Source: Cyanodermella asteris
Lineage: Eukaryota; Ascomycota; Lecanoromycetes; Ostropales; Stictidaceae
Reading direction: 5' to 3'
NCBI GenBank assembly: GCA_900618795.1
Contig: UYJD01000013.1
Location: 501,140-565,139 of the forward strand
DNA: 64,000 nucleotides
The position numbers and the translations under genes were made by a program. Shown in pieces: positions 32,051 to 43,741 of the stretch. The notes below the pieces were generated by a model. The model did no database searches. It saw only the letters and a list, made by a program, of their open reading frames with translations, and was not told where the DNA came from. The first letter of the stretch is position 1. Every line of letters starts with the position of its first letter.

Positions 32051-35000
32051 TACTCTCATCATGCTGTTCAGATCGTGCGCGGTAACAGAAATCGCCGATT
32101 GCAGCCTTCCGCAGCCACAGCGACCAGGTTGCGAAGTACGTCAAGGTCATATGCCGTGTGAACAATTTCCCCTGTGTTGATCGAATCTCGCTCGATGAAG
32201 CACGCCATAGCGGCAGGTCTCTGCTTGAGCTCTCGTATCGGCGTCTCTTGCTCGATGTGAACGGATACCTTCATGGCAAGAGCCACCACCTCATCCTTGC
32301 GAGCTTCGCTTTTTCAGATCTTGCGTCACACTCACCAGTGCTTTGCCCAATGGGCTCGCGTTGTTTGAGTAGGACTCGTGCCTGATATGACTGCATCGGG
32401 CCTAGCTGTCACCTCGGGGATGCCCAGCTGCTTGCAGATCTGCGGTGATAAGGCTAACTATGCCAGAATTGTGGTTGAGGTGTGGATCATCGAGAACTAC
32501 CGTATTCACGAAAGCCGGTCCGACGGGATGGCACTCAGAAACGGCTGCCAGTATGCAAAATGGCAATCTTGCATGCTGTTTCGGGGAAGATCGACAACTG
32601 CGCCGATGAGACGGGTCAAGTTGCAACCGGGGTCCATCCACATTTTGCTGATGTGCCTCAACAAGCAGCATCCCCTTTAAGTCTTGGAGGCGACGACGGC
32701 TCCAAAAAGCAACGAATTTAGGCCACCTGCGACTGGAGTACAATCGAGAGACAATATTGATAGAAATCAGCGCCGTTGAAGGGGGAAGATCGGTGCCGCG
32801 ATTTTCACACGTTGTAACTTGCGAAGGAGCTTCGAAACGTGAAGGCTGCAAGGAGAAGGTTCGGGCTATGGAAATAAACCCACCAGAACGTCGTGCTGAG
32901 AAGCTTGTGACGCGTGGTGCTGCACGAGGATCATCGGCGACAAGCGCATGTTGCAATCATGGAATCTGAGATGGGAAATGCAAAGAAAAGTGGAGACGGT
33001 CGATCGAGGAAGCAGACTCCGACCAAGGCCGGCGAGTCTTCCGCCAACGCGCAAATCAGTGCTCCCAAAGGGCATAGCTAAGGGGGAGGTGCTCATGAGG
33101 TTGAAATAAGGCGTGCTCGAAAGGCGGCATGGCGGTCGGATCGGATTTGTTGACGGCGCCATGGTGACGATCTGTGCGTGCAAGACCAGCTCCGACTTGC
33201 GTCTGACGTAGCAGCACACCCAATCAACTGACGCGATTTGTCATGCGGCGGTAGATAAGGCCAAAGTTAAGATGGCGGAGTTTGACTCGTCAACGGCTAT
33301 TCAGCCACCCGTTGCGATGGACCTCGTTCCGATGTGCCATCACCGTGTCTTGTCAGTTTGTCATGAATAAAGTTCGTCTCCACCCGCTGGAAGCCCTTTT
33401 CACTTTGTACACTCTGGGCGCTCCATGGAAGTGATTCCCGAATCAAGTCGAACAATTCCGTGCATCTCGGCTCGAACTACCCAAGTGTCGAGGCTTTTGC
33501 AAGTACTCAATTTCACATGGCCTTGTTTACAAGAACAATGACGACAGCTACCTCGCGGCTTGCTAGATACACGTTCTTACTTGAATTTGGCGTGGTAATA
33601 TGGTGACTTTCATTCGACTCAGGAGAGGGGTTGGTTGCTGGAGTACCATCACCAGCAATGTCTCCTGGTCCGCCTGCATCCTCGTCGTTGACTGTGATGA
33701 CACGACGTAATGCAAACTATATGAAGTCGCGTCAACTTTTCTCGACCCCGTCGTCAAGCGAGAGCATCCTCGAGCATGAATGGCATTGGCATATTCCCTG
33801 TCATGCGGTCCGGATTTCACGATCGTGAAGATGTTGGACGCACGTCATATGTCTTCAGCTAGCTGTAGCATCGAACAAACTCGTTTGAACGCAGGTTACC
33901 CATCAGAGACCGTGTCCCGTCCATGTCTTCTTTCGCTCTCAGAAAATCCAGCCGAGGCTCTATACAGCGCCGATATCACGCTATGCCACAGCCGTCGCGG
34001 CCATCATAGTCTGGATAGAAGCACCTGCATCTGTTGCGGAGGCAGTCACATCAAACAGAGGTCCTCGCGAAGCGTGAGATGCTCATGCAGCGATCCCAGT
34101 GGTTGTTCCTACACTATAACCCTTCCGGGGCGTTCTTGCCCTGCTCCTTCCACTCGCACCAAGCCGGTGGCTCCCTCACAGGCTCAAGATACTTGTGTAA
34201 GTGAGGACTTTGGGCGCCGTCGAAGCAGTCTTTCTGCATGAAAACGACGCAATGTCCGAACTTGGCAAGCCGGCACGGGGCCTAAAGTGACAATAGGAAG
34301 CTGGATAGGTTTCACCGCCGCTCCGAGCAAAGTGTACTCTTCGCTCGTGATAACGTACCGTGTAGGATCGTTGCCGCAGAGCAAAATTCTGTCCCTCCAG
34401 TCATCCACCTGAAGCCTGGATGGGGGTGCAGCAGGAAATCTTTTCACAGCACGCGATACTGTAGAGAACTGATCCAGTATTCGGACTGCAAGCCAACAAG
34501 AAGACTCTGCTGGACGCACAAGTGCTTTCTCTTTCGACTACAAAGTGAGTAGCCTTTCGGAAAGGATCTGCCCATGCTATGTCCGCATCGTGAGCCGTGG
34601 CCATCGGTCTTCCAGGTTCGGACTTTCTGGCATTGCGAGCAGAATACAAGTCCGTAGTCGTAAAGCAGCGCTGTGCTCGGGAGCAGCGCAGAAAACTGCC
34701 TTTGAACCTGAACCAGATTTCGGGTGAAGAGCAAAGTAAGAGTGTTTGCCAGAGAGGCGTGAGCTCATTAGCTATCTGTTCGAAGATTTCGTAAGGGATT
34801 CTTTCCAGCGCTGAAGGTTCTGCCAGAAAAGTGCGTCCGCTCTCAAATCACTCCATGCGTGGCGCTGGGGACACACGAACACGCCGGAAAGATCTGCGGG
34901 ATTGCTTTCTCAAATTTGTGCAAAGATGCTCGATCGTGAATTGAGGTTGTATTTCAGAGATCACGTCTGAGAACGAGCGAACGTGAACAATCAGAGGCCA

Positions 35001-35766
35001 GATGGTCTAAACACACTGAACATATGAACCGAACGTGTGCGACGAGGGTAGTCAAGCTCTCTAAAGACAGGGACATTGTTCTCACCCCGATATCTGTGCG
35101 TTAGTCACATCCACGAGCAGGCTTCGGGCTGTGAGCTACTCAGGAGATGGCATCAGCCTCGATGCACCGCACTGCACCTGCAGTTCATGCGGCGTCGAGC
35201 CCCACTCAATGGTCGGGGATGCTGGTCAGTTTGAGGTATGCTCGGCGGCTTATGTTATACGTTGGACGAAACGCGTTCTGCAGCCGAGTCCATGGCGTTG
35301 TGGAGAAGATTTATGAGACGAATCCGGCATCATAATCGGCCCGGTTGGTAGCCCGCCGAGTGCCCTCGGGCTGGATTTGATTTCGAATCGGCTCTTTTTC
35401 TACGCCTGAATAGGTCCGTTCTGTTGGAAATATAACGAAGACGATGATGTCTTTGATTTAAGATGAACATCAAAGAATGTCCATAACTTGGCATCAGAGT
35501 CCGCAACCCCTACGCATGCTAAGGATTTGACCAGTACGTGATCAACGATAAGATTCATGCCATCGAGACAGTGCGTCTCCGAAGGCTGTTTCTCTTCTAA
35601 TAACGACAGTATGAATTGTGTTTTCTTATGTAAGACTCAGGCTGTTAAGTATGGACACAAAATGTACGTCTCGACCCTTTCGGCGATAGCGACAGTATCT
35701 GATCTGCCGCAATCATGCAATGACAGCTTTTTCCGCTCTGTATCGTATGCTTATCAACATCGACAT
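32051..35766. other. Gene-poor region between two broken secreted-enzyme genes
   Basis: 3.7 kb without a gene I can support. On the minus strand, 32956-32402 and 32289-32068 have protein-like composition (for example FVNTVVLDDPHLNHNSGIVSLI) broken by stops and frame changes. They may be remains of a decayed gene that I could not identify. From 33000 to 35760 there are only short ORFs. I see no transposon ends, long repeats or tRNA. Confidence 0.4.
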
Positions 35767-37246
35767 CTAGGAGGCGGCGAACTGGTCTCAAGGTCAGTAA
35801 ATGCGCAGCGAATGTGACACAGGGTCGAACAAAAAACTCACAGTGCTGTTCAAAGCTCCAAACTTGATGTTGGAGTAGGTCACTTGGGCGTTCGGAGACT
35901 GGGACTCAAGGTTGGCCGGGACACCAGAGCTGGTCGAGCAAGTACCACGAGCAACACCCGGGGTGCTGGCGGACTTGGTGGTGGGGTAGTCGGAGTCGAG
36001 CCAGAGCATGTTGACAGCGTAGTCATCCCACAAGCTCAAGACGAGAACCATGCCGTTGTCCATAGCCTTGCCCATCTGGGCCAAGCCACCCTTGGCGTCG
36101 AAGTCATTGGTGTCGCCGAAGACGGACTTTTGTGCTTTGCAGAAGTTTTCGGAAATGCTGTTGCCAGACACGCCGCTGATCTTAGAGACGCTGTTGGGGA
36201 TGACCTTGCCGTTCTGTACATAGAAGCGGCGGATCTCGGACAGCGTGCCTGTAGCAGTGCCGTCGGCGGTAATGAATTGAGTGACAACAGTCACCTTGGT
36301 ATTGCTGTTGAGAGTATTGCTGGCACTCGGCCCATAGAATGATGTGTTGCCCATGCGGTAGCTGTTGAAGTCGCACCCGTCGTGATCACAGATGCCCTTG
36401 TATCGGTTGCCAGCGCCAGAGCCACAGGTTTCTGGTGTGTTGCACGTAGACTGACCCACGGTAGTGCACGGATGCGGGGTGTAGGCGGTTGAGATGCTGT
36501 TTGCTTCCCAAATATCCATCTCAGAGCAGCAGCTGCCCATGTTGCCGGTGCCTGTGTTGGCATTGTTTGACGAAGGTGTCCATCCTGCAACATTTGCCTG
36601 CAGTAAAAATTAGTATCGGACGACGAAAGTGGCAAAAGTGAACACTTACTTGTCCGTCCATGAACTTGATGTCCTGCGGGCACTGTGAATCGCAGTAACC
36701 AGTTCCGTACTTGGCTCCCGCCTTGTTGGTAGGGTACTTGGACGAACCGCCATCGGCATCCATCGACACAAAGTATAGGGCTCCATTCAGCCCGCAAGGC
36801 AGCTGGGAAACGTCCACGTCGAAAGTGAACTCCTGGTTCTTGAGCTTGAAAAGCTGGTATTTGGAATCGCTTGAGTCCATCAGGTAGACTCGGGAGCCCA
36901 CATTCGAGCCCGTCTTGAGCTTGAGAGTCAGTGCATTGCCGCTGGTGGTGATGCCGTAAGTTCCAGAGTAGTCAGCACCATCGAGGGCACAGTTGGTAGC
37001 ACATTATGTGCCATCCGGGCACAACTGGCCGTTCCACGTGTTTCCAGTGTAGCAGTTCGTGTAGCCGCCGGCATTGTGGACCCAACGCCAGTTGGCGTCA
37101 AGGGTGACGGAGTTCTGGGAAGCGGTGCAGCCAGATTTTGTGCAAGTCGAGTAGGAGAGCTTTGGATGCGTTTCAGCGGTGTTTGTGCCCGCTTGCTGAG
37201 CATAAGCTCCAGCGAGGAAGGATAGCAATGCAAGTGATTTGGACAT
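35767..37246 (-). pseudogene. GH7 cellobiohydrolase, in-frame stop codon
   Basis: Three exons, 37246-36650, 36597-35842 and 35781-35767, 455 codons before the final TAG. GH7 cellobiohydrolases cut cellobiose from cellulose chain ends. The signal peptide is [17 protein letters not shown], followed by the GH7 N terminus [19 protein letters not shown]. The catalytic centre SEMDIWEAN (Glu225, Asp227, Glu230) and the substrate-binding [12 protein letters not shown] are intact. The last exon encodes only FAAS. There is no linker or CBM1. The frame carries a TAA at 37006-37004 (codon 81) inside the conserved stretch LCPDGT[16 protein letters not shown], a position that holds a sense codon in working enzymes. 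Everything else reads cleanly, so the change is recent or a sequencing error. Confidence 0.88.
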
Positions 37247-37330
37247 TGTGATGCACGTCTGAGAAGGGTTCGAAGTACAATGTAGGGGTTGAGTAAAGAA
37301 CACGAGAAAGCTACAACGAGAGAATACCAT

Positions 37331-37340
37331 GCCTTTTATG
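37331..37340 (-). promoter_or_regulatory. TATA-like element of the GH7 gene
   Basis: The minus strand reads CATAAAAGGC about 90 bp upstream of the GH7 start codon. Plausible by position and sequence only. Confidence 0.4.
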
Positions 37341-38568
37341 ATTGAAATGGAAGATCTCAGAGGAACGCTCGGTATTCCGATCAGATCCCTAGGCACGAAC
37401 TTTTAGCCGTCCTGCAAGATCGCGTGGATAAATCGATAGCGCTCACAAGCAATCTGGACGGTCGACAAAGGTCAGCCAAACTCAAAAGTACTCGATTCCT
37501 GCTCATAGATCGCCAATCAAATTGACCTGTGAGTGTGATGTATCATTTGACCTCGCTTAGAGCGTGAAGAAGAACGCCAAGACGATGATATTAGGCTTTC
37601 TCATGGCTTTTTGCCATTGACGTCCCTGGCTCAACGGTTAAGCAGGATACTCTGCTAGAGGCTGAATGAGCAAGAACATGGAATGGAACCCGGCAGGTGC
37701 GGAGGAGATAAGTCAGGGTGGTCTACTCCGACATTGTTTCCAGACGGCTAAAGTTGCGTGGTGGTAGCCTGTTCAGGGGTGCCTTGAAAGTGGGTGCAGC
37801 AGGAAACTTCATTGGACAATTGACAGATATCCATGCCTCAGCTAGCGATGGGTGTGGGATTCGAGACGTTCGCAGATCATGTAGGAGACGGATAACAGTA
37901 TTGATTTGTGGCAATCCAGGACCAGGCGCTCAGGCGTCTTTGCGCCGTGGCCTGTCTGCGGAAAAATATCTGGTGCTTTAGCTCGTGCGAGACCGGCTAC
38001 CTGAAGCTGACCGAGATACCCGAATACCGCTTGAAGCACGCAGATGGGGTGGTTGTTGTCTTCGAGGTGCGCGCGGGGGAAAATCTGGGGAATCACTTAA
38101 CCTGAACAGGGTAGGCAGGTTGAACATGTCCCCGACACCCGGGTCACAACGTTGCAATTTGACAGCAGTGATGCTTGCAAATTTCGATAAGCTACCTACG
38201 CGCCGCGAGGCATTTTGTTGCACTGCAACGGTACATGGGCATTGTGGTACATCAGCTTCGGCAAGCCAAGACAATCTCGTCGCCATCGTGGACTACATTC
38301 AAGGACACAACCTTGTTCTCGGGCCTCTGCGTGGGGTGATGGAACGAGGGATTGTAGATGGAGCTCTGAGACATACCAGCAATCTACTCTCGTCTTTATT
38401 GATTTGTCGAGAACTCGGGCAATGTCAAAGCAGAGACTTGGTGAGGGAGATTGTGGGCCCGGACCACTCAAAAGTCATGGAGCCAACGCACGATAGCATG
38501 CATACCATTCTCATCCTATTGGCGGGGCAAGTTGTTACGAGCTGCCGAGGACTAACTTGACGAATCAG
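37341..38568. other. Intergenic region GH7 promoter / REB1-like 3' flank
   Basis: 1.2 kb. It should hold the GH7 regulatory region. A single GGCTAA hexamer near 37746 matches the Xyr1/XlnR core but could easily be chance. No gene recognised. Confidence 0.35.
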
Positions 38569-40755
38569 TCAGTCAGAAATATCACTGTTCGACACGCTGA
38601 CGAATTCCGAGCTCTTGAATCTTCTGGGAGTCGCACCGACCCGAGCCTCTTTTTCCTGCCGTTCCTGCTTTCTGACAGCAGCGCCCTCCTGCTTTTTTAG
38701 CAGCTCAGGATAATGCTGTCTCAACGTAGGTGGTTTCGATGCTGGCTGATTGTTCTGGCCAATTTTGCACCAATACAATTTGCGTCTGCTCCTGGGCGTT
38801 GCCTTCTTCAAGTTTCGGCGGACTTGAGCCGCAGTCGCAGCAATGGTGTCCTGACTTTCAAGGCGCTCCGACCCTGTAAGATGATCCAATGACATTTGCT
38901 TCCAGGTCTTTCGCAAGAGCTTCTTGGAAAAAGCTTCCAGCTTTTGCGAACGAATCTGTTTCCAGCTGATCTCTGCTACATTTTCCGCTCCTGATTTGGC
39001 TATTGCTTTGCACAATCGCAATTGGTCGCCCTCGAGTAATTGAATGTCGGTGGATGGGGATGACTCTGCAGTGCCTGAAGCACGTTGCGCCGCCTCCCTG
39101 ACTTCGTTCTCGAAGCTCGTCATAGCCGACCGTTCCACCTCGATCCATTTTTGGAGACATTGCAGTCTGCTTCGGCCAGGGATCTTTTGGCTCACGGCGT
39201 GCCATTCGACCAACTTGCGGCATTGCTCGTTAGAAAGGCCCGTAGGTTCTTCGATCCCCTGCTCTCGAGCTGCTTGGCGCTTGTCACAGAGAATCTTGTA
39301 CATCAAATCCCCAACAGCTGTTCCCAATGCTGCGACTTCTCCAGCATCCCATCTCTCTTTCTTCTGATCGCCATACTGCAGGTAGTTCCGCCATCGATCA
39401 CGGACATCCTCGGGTCGCCGGTCTACCCTGCTACTAATCTCTACCCACTTCTTGCCGAGAGCCTCAACAAGATCACGGAGCTCTTGATCTTCTTCCTTTG
39501 TCCATCCGATGGTCTGACTGTAAGGGTGAAATGCCCTCTTTAAGATCTTTTGTAACGTGTGCCGCTTGCGATAGGGGTATGCTTCGTAGATCTTCTGCCA
39601 CACCTCTGCTGCATTACTGTCGGACCGGGTGCTTGCATGCAGTAAGGTATCAAAAGCTTTCTTAGAGATGTCCTTTTCGCGGCAAAAGTCTGCCCGTAGT
39701 TCCTTTGCCTTGGCCAACTCCTGCTGAGTGAACGGGCCACCACCATTGGCGATAACTTCTTCCGTCGTCAAGTCTGGTCGGTATCTGCCAACCTTGCCAA
39801 TACTCTTTGGGTAGTTCTTGGCAATGGCGGCACGGCGGGTATCCTCCTCTGAGTTCCCTTGACTTTTACTCGGCTTGGATGAAAAGAACTCCTGTCCGCT
39901 CGACAACGCTGCAACTCGTAGCTCCGAAGCTGGTGGTTGCTTTGGAATACGCAGCTGTGAGCCTTGGCCCGTGGGTTTCAATCGAGCCGTGCGGCGCGAC
40001 TCGCCATTGTGTACAGCTCTCGAGCTTGCGATCGGCGGTGTCGGCGTGTTGGTCGAAGGCTTTTGACTTGTCGAGCTTTTTGCAGGTCGTCTGGAACTCG
40101 TAACGATAAGCGAAACCGGTGAACTGCCCAGGTCATGATTGTCATGGTCGGAATCTGGAGTTGCTGTTCGGCGCGGTGGAGCCTTTGACCTGGATCGATT
40201 CCCGGCTTTCTTGCTGTACGTTTTCGGACGCTTGTTGGAGCACGTAGATTTGTCAGGATTTCCATCGTCGCTCTCGCGGTCCCTCTTGCGCTTCGAGTTG
40301 CCAGATGTGGATACATTAGATTCGTCCTCTGGACCTTTCGCGCTTTGCGAAGATGAGTTTGCCGGGTGTTGGTCGCCTGTGAGGGAGGAAAGAAAATCAT
40401 CTTTGCTTAGGTCGTATAGCTCATGGCGGGCAGGCTTCGACTTGAAGCTTTTTTGTGCCTTCCGCTCGACCTTCGACTTCGATCTGGCCATGGACTTTAG
40501 CGGACCGCCACCAGATTTGCTATTAGGGTCGAGATCAAGGGACGCAGATGATTTGCGCTTCTTATTGGAAGCTTGCTCTTGCGGCTCTTCGGAGCTGCGG
40601 GAGACGTTATCGATCCCGTTCTTGCTTAACGTACGATCAAGCTCTGTAGTCTGTGGTGGGAGTGAAGCTAAAGATGAATCGAGGTGCAGAGCATGAGTCG
40701 CGAGAGGGTTCGCGTTGGAGGGCTCTGCGAGAATTTGCGAGGACCGCTGCCCCAT
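38569..40755 (-). CDS. Myb-type DNA-binding protein, REB1/TTF1-like
   Basis: A single exon of 728 aa. The N-terminal ~320 residues are disordered, basic and Ser-rich with several nuclear-localisation-like patches (NKKRKSS, KRKRDRE). The core (~residues 330-520) matches Reb1/TTF-1 proteins: GPFTQQELAKAKELRADFCRE, a linker with YPYRKRHTLQKILKRAFHPYS, then a Myb repeat GWTKEEDQELRDLVEALGKKW...RPEDVRDRWRNYL and a second Myb-like unit ending IPGRSRLQCLQKWIEVE. Proteins of this type bind rDNA terminators and act in RNA polymerase I termination, replication-fork barriers or as general regulatory factors; which applies here cannot be told. The C terminus is basic. Moderately sure of the subfamily. 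Confidence 0.78.
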   Translation of the reverse strand: MGQRSSQILAEPSNANPLATHALHLDSSLASLPPQTTELDRTLSKNGIDNVSRSSEEPQEQASNKKRKSSASLDLDPNSKSGGGPLKSMARSKSKVERKAQKSFKSKPARHELYDLSKDDFLSSLTGDQHPANSSSQSAKGPEDESNVSTSGNSKRKRDRESDDGNPDKSTCSNKRPKTYSKKAGNRSRSKAPPRRTATPDSDHDNHDLGSSPVSLIVTSSRRPAKSSTSQKPSTNTPTPPIASSRAVHNGESRRTARLKPTGQGSQLRIPKQPPASELRVAALSSGQEFFSSKPSKSQGNSEEDTRRAAIAKNYPKSIGKVGRYRPDLTTEEVIANGGGPFTQQELAKAKELRADFCREKDISKKAFDTLLHASTRSDSNAAEVWQKIYEAYPYRKRHTLQKILKRAFHPYSQTIGWTKEEDQELRDLVEALGKKWVEISSRVDRRPEDVRDRWRNYLQYGDQKKERWDAGEVAALGTAVGDLMYKILCDKRQAAREQGIEEPTGLSNEQCRKLVEWHAVSQKIPGRSRLQCLQKWIEVERSAMTSFENEVREAAQRASGTAESSPSTDIQLLEGDQLRLCKAIAKSGAENVAEISWKQIRSQKLEAFSKKLLRKTWKQMSLDHLTGSERLESQDTIAATAAQVRRNLKKATPRSRRKLYWCKIGQNNQPASKPPTLRQHYPELLKKQEGAAVRKQERQEKEARVGATPRRFKSSEFVSVSNSDISD

Positions 40756-41431
40756 TGCCGAAAAGCACGTTCACCTTTTCCTGCCTCCGCGAAAAGGCAC
40801 CACACTATCGCTCGAACCAGTTGCAGGCACTGCTTGGCCAGTCTCAGTTCACTTTGGTGCTCAATCGCGTCAGAACAAGCGCGGCAGGTCGAGCTCGGGC
40901 CACCTGCGGCAAACCTCAAGGATGTTTATTTAACCTTATGATGAGCACTGATCTCTGTCGAAGCTTAAAAAAAGACCCTGCCCGTTGCGGGCGTCCCCGA
41001 ACGCCGTACCCCAGTTCATGCAGCTCATCGAGTTCGAGGTTGAATGTCAAGTCAAGAAGGCCTATCCTACATATACAGTGTACAATGTCCGTATTGATTC
41101 GTAGCATCTCGAGCGCAAAGGTGTGACTTCGCTAGATCCAAGGGAAAGCGTAGACAAGTCGACATTACAGCCCGCTGGAAATTGTCAGTCACGAGATGGA
41201 AGACGATAGGCATGGATTATACTCCAAGCCGAGAATAAAGATTGTGTCTAACATACACCGACTCTGGAATGGGACCATGGCTGGGTGTTTGTCACATTAT
41301 CTACCGCACACTGTATGCTCCGGATAAGAAGCGCACCTCAGCGCTGGCAGGGCAGAGGCCACTTGCAGCACCTCAACATTCCTTCCCATGAGCACCTTTC
41401 CAGCCGTGGCGGACTATTTGCCAGCCACGAG
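40756..41431. other. Intergenic region REB1-like promoter
   Basis: Upstream region of the REB1-like gene and of the small plus-strand ORF; nothing further recognised. Confidence 0.35.
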
Positions 41432-41734
41432 ATGTCACCCAGTCTGTCTTCCATGCCACTTGAGATTCTTGACCCTATTCTGATGGATGTTCTCGAAGAA
41501 GACTACGCCCATCGCTGGACTGTCTCCCCACGCCTAACGTCCGTGGCACTTGCGTCGACAAGTCGCACCCTGTATATCGAGGTTTCGAAACGACATTGGG
41601 CTCGAGTCAAGAGTCTAAGAGCCAAGGCGCAAAGTCAACGCTCTGAAGCGCATGCGGTGATAGCTAACAAACTGGTCGCGAACTGGCGATTGAACTGGCG
41701 TCATGTTAGTGAGCCTGAGTGGTACCAGCATTGA
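41432..41734 (+). CDS. Small F-box-like ORF, hypothetical
   Basis: A 100-aa frame from ATG 41432 (MSPSLSSMPLEILDPILMDVLEED). The LPLEIL-like start followed by a region of Leu/Val and SRTLYIEVSKRHW resembles the opening of fungal F-box-like proteins. It is too short for the leucine-rich part that usually follows. An upstream ATG at 41285 would add 49 residues of no evident structure. It ends at TGA 41732-41734 without a visible splice continuation. It may be a gene fragment or not a gene. Confidence 0.3.
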   Translation: MSPSLSSMPLEILDPILMDVLEEDYAHRWTVSPRLTSVALASTSRTLYIEVSKRHWARVKSLRAKAQSQRSEAHAVIANKLVANWRLNWRHVSEPEWYQH

Positions 41735-42030
41735 CGCCCTTCCGGGCATAACTCCCGAGTACAGCAGGTTTGGCCAGAGGTAATGAGCGGTACTGCTTTG
41801 CTGTCTGGTCATATGAGATGATATTCACGAGATATGCTCTTCATTGTGCGTGTCTGACCCTGTCGTCGCAACAAAGCCGGTCAGTACCGTGGTCATCTCG
41901 CCGCGGGTCAAGCGCACAAGAGATTGAGCTTCCCCACGCCATCGCTCCCCCAAGTTCACTCTTCCACTCCGCCCGCCAAATGCGACACAATGCCTCGGGC
42001 TAATCCCGCTCCAGCCCCTCCAGAAAAGCG

Positions 42031-43692
42031 ATGGCGTTTGAGGTCTCGTATAGCCTGGAAAACGAGCAACAGTTCTGGGACGGTACGTAAGATCTTTCCG
42101 CATCCTCGTGGCTCCCTTCCGGTGCCGCACACCCTCGTTCATGCACGTGGACTACGCCACTCACGACATGATAGCTTCGCGATGCTGACGTGTGTTTCTC
42201 TTCATAGAGCTCGACGATATCCTGAACATCGACACCCGGGAGCACGAACTCATTGACGACACTTTGCGCACATACCTCGCCTTCGTCGCGCAGTTCAAGT
42301 GTATGGCCTCTCACGTGAACAAGCTTGCCGGATTCTGACAGAGCCATAGCCGAATATCTAACGACCGATTACGATGTTTTACGATGTGCACACCGGCTGC
42401 ATAGCGCTCCGGTCTTCAAGAATGAGCAGGACTACGTGCGGACACAACTGCTATATTGTATTTTGCAAGAGGATTCGGTCGATGTGCTGCACATAATCAC
42501 GGCTTTCCTGTTATACGACGGTCGACAGCATGAGATCACCTTTGAGACGCTTGACGAGGAGGGTGGTTTTGCAAGGATTCTGGAGCTGATACGGACAGTG
42601 CAAGATGAGGGTCTACACCGGCAACTGCTTGAGCTATTATATGAGATGTCGAGGATTCAGCGTATCAAGCTGCAAGATCTCGCGCTCATAGATGACGACT
42701 TCGTCTTATACCTGTTACGGATCACTGAGGGGCTCAGCGCCGATGTCAATGATCCCTATCACTACTACGTGATCCGGGTATTGGTGAGTCTGAAAGCACG
42801 AAAGAGGGGGTACTCAGCTAACCGTTGACAGTTGGTACTCAATGAGCAGTACATGGTCTGTGCCCATGAGCCATCTCCAGATGGCACACATGGAGCACCA
42901 GTACAGAATCTTGTTATCACAGCACTATCGAGTCACGGGGCTTCTTACAAGACGTTTGGAGAAAATATTATCTTGCTGCTCAATCGCGAGTCAGAGACCT
43001 CGCTGCAGCTGCTGATACTCAAGCTCCTTTATCTCCTTTTCACCACTCCAGCAACATACGAATACTTCTACACAAACGACCTCCGGGTACTCGTCGATGT
43101 GGTTATTCGAAATCTGCTCGACCTAGCATTTTCTTCAACGGCTTTGAGGCACACCTATCTTCGCGTCTTATATCCGCTTCTTGCCCACACCCAACTCAAA
43201 AACCCTGATAATCACTATAAGCGAGATGAATTGCTCAAGCTGCTGCATGTTATGGGTACAGGTGGGACAGGTTTGGTGCACTTTGGAGCCATGGACGAGA
43301 CGACACAGCGCCTCGTGAAGCGCTGCCTGCAGGTTGATTGGTTGAAAGAGACCCTCGATGGTTCCGATGCCGGCAGTCCGACCAGCAGCAGCCCAAGAGG
43401 TGGATCACCTCGCACTGCTCATTTGCAGATTGGCATGAATCCAGACGCCAGCAAGAGCAATCTGAGTGTGGCCGAAGTTACGGCACCGAGAGCGAAGCCG
43501 GGTGAGCAAACCCTCAGCCGAGGCGAAGAGTTGGCAGAAGAAATGAAGACCCGGAGTCCTCCAAGACCGCCCCCGCCCCCACGAGCTAGGCGAAAGACAA
43601 CCACAAGCAGTAACGGGCCAAAGCCAAAGGGCGGACCGCTGCCCAAAATCCCCACTGTCAAAAATCCTTTCCAGACGGAAGTTGAGGGCTAG
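42031..43692 (+). CDS. LDB17: LDB17/Dip1/SPIN90 family actin regulator
   Basis: Four exons, 42031-42082, 42208-42298, 42342-42783 and 42832-43692, give 481 aa. The second intron is only 43 nt. The start [23 protein letters not shown] was chosen because it is the only ATG that reads into the conserved helices. Members (yeast Ldb17, fission yeast Dip1, animal SPIN90/NCKIPSD) have an armadillo-like leucine-rich domain (DUF2013). They activate Arp2/3 to make linear seed filaments at endocytic patches. The helical domain spans ~residues 1-360 ([55 protein letters not shown]). The tail is disordered and ends in a proline-rich SH3-ligand region ([15 protein letters not shown]), as expected for binding SH3 adaptors. 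The 3' end converges on the IMPACT-domain gene, 49 bp away. Confidence 0.85.
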
Positions 43693-43741
43693 TTGTCAGC
43701 GCTGAGGTACATCCAGCTTGCCGCCTTGGAGGAGCACAGCA

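Noticed and set aside
32402-32956. 184-codon minus-strand ORF
   Set aside because: Protein-like in places, but no recognisable domain, and neighbouring frames are equally open; kept only as a possible relic.
37620-37705. tRNA-like stretch (GGCTCAACGGTTAAGC)
   Set aside because: It resembles a D arm only; no B box or acceptor pairing follows.
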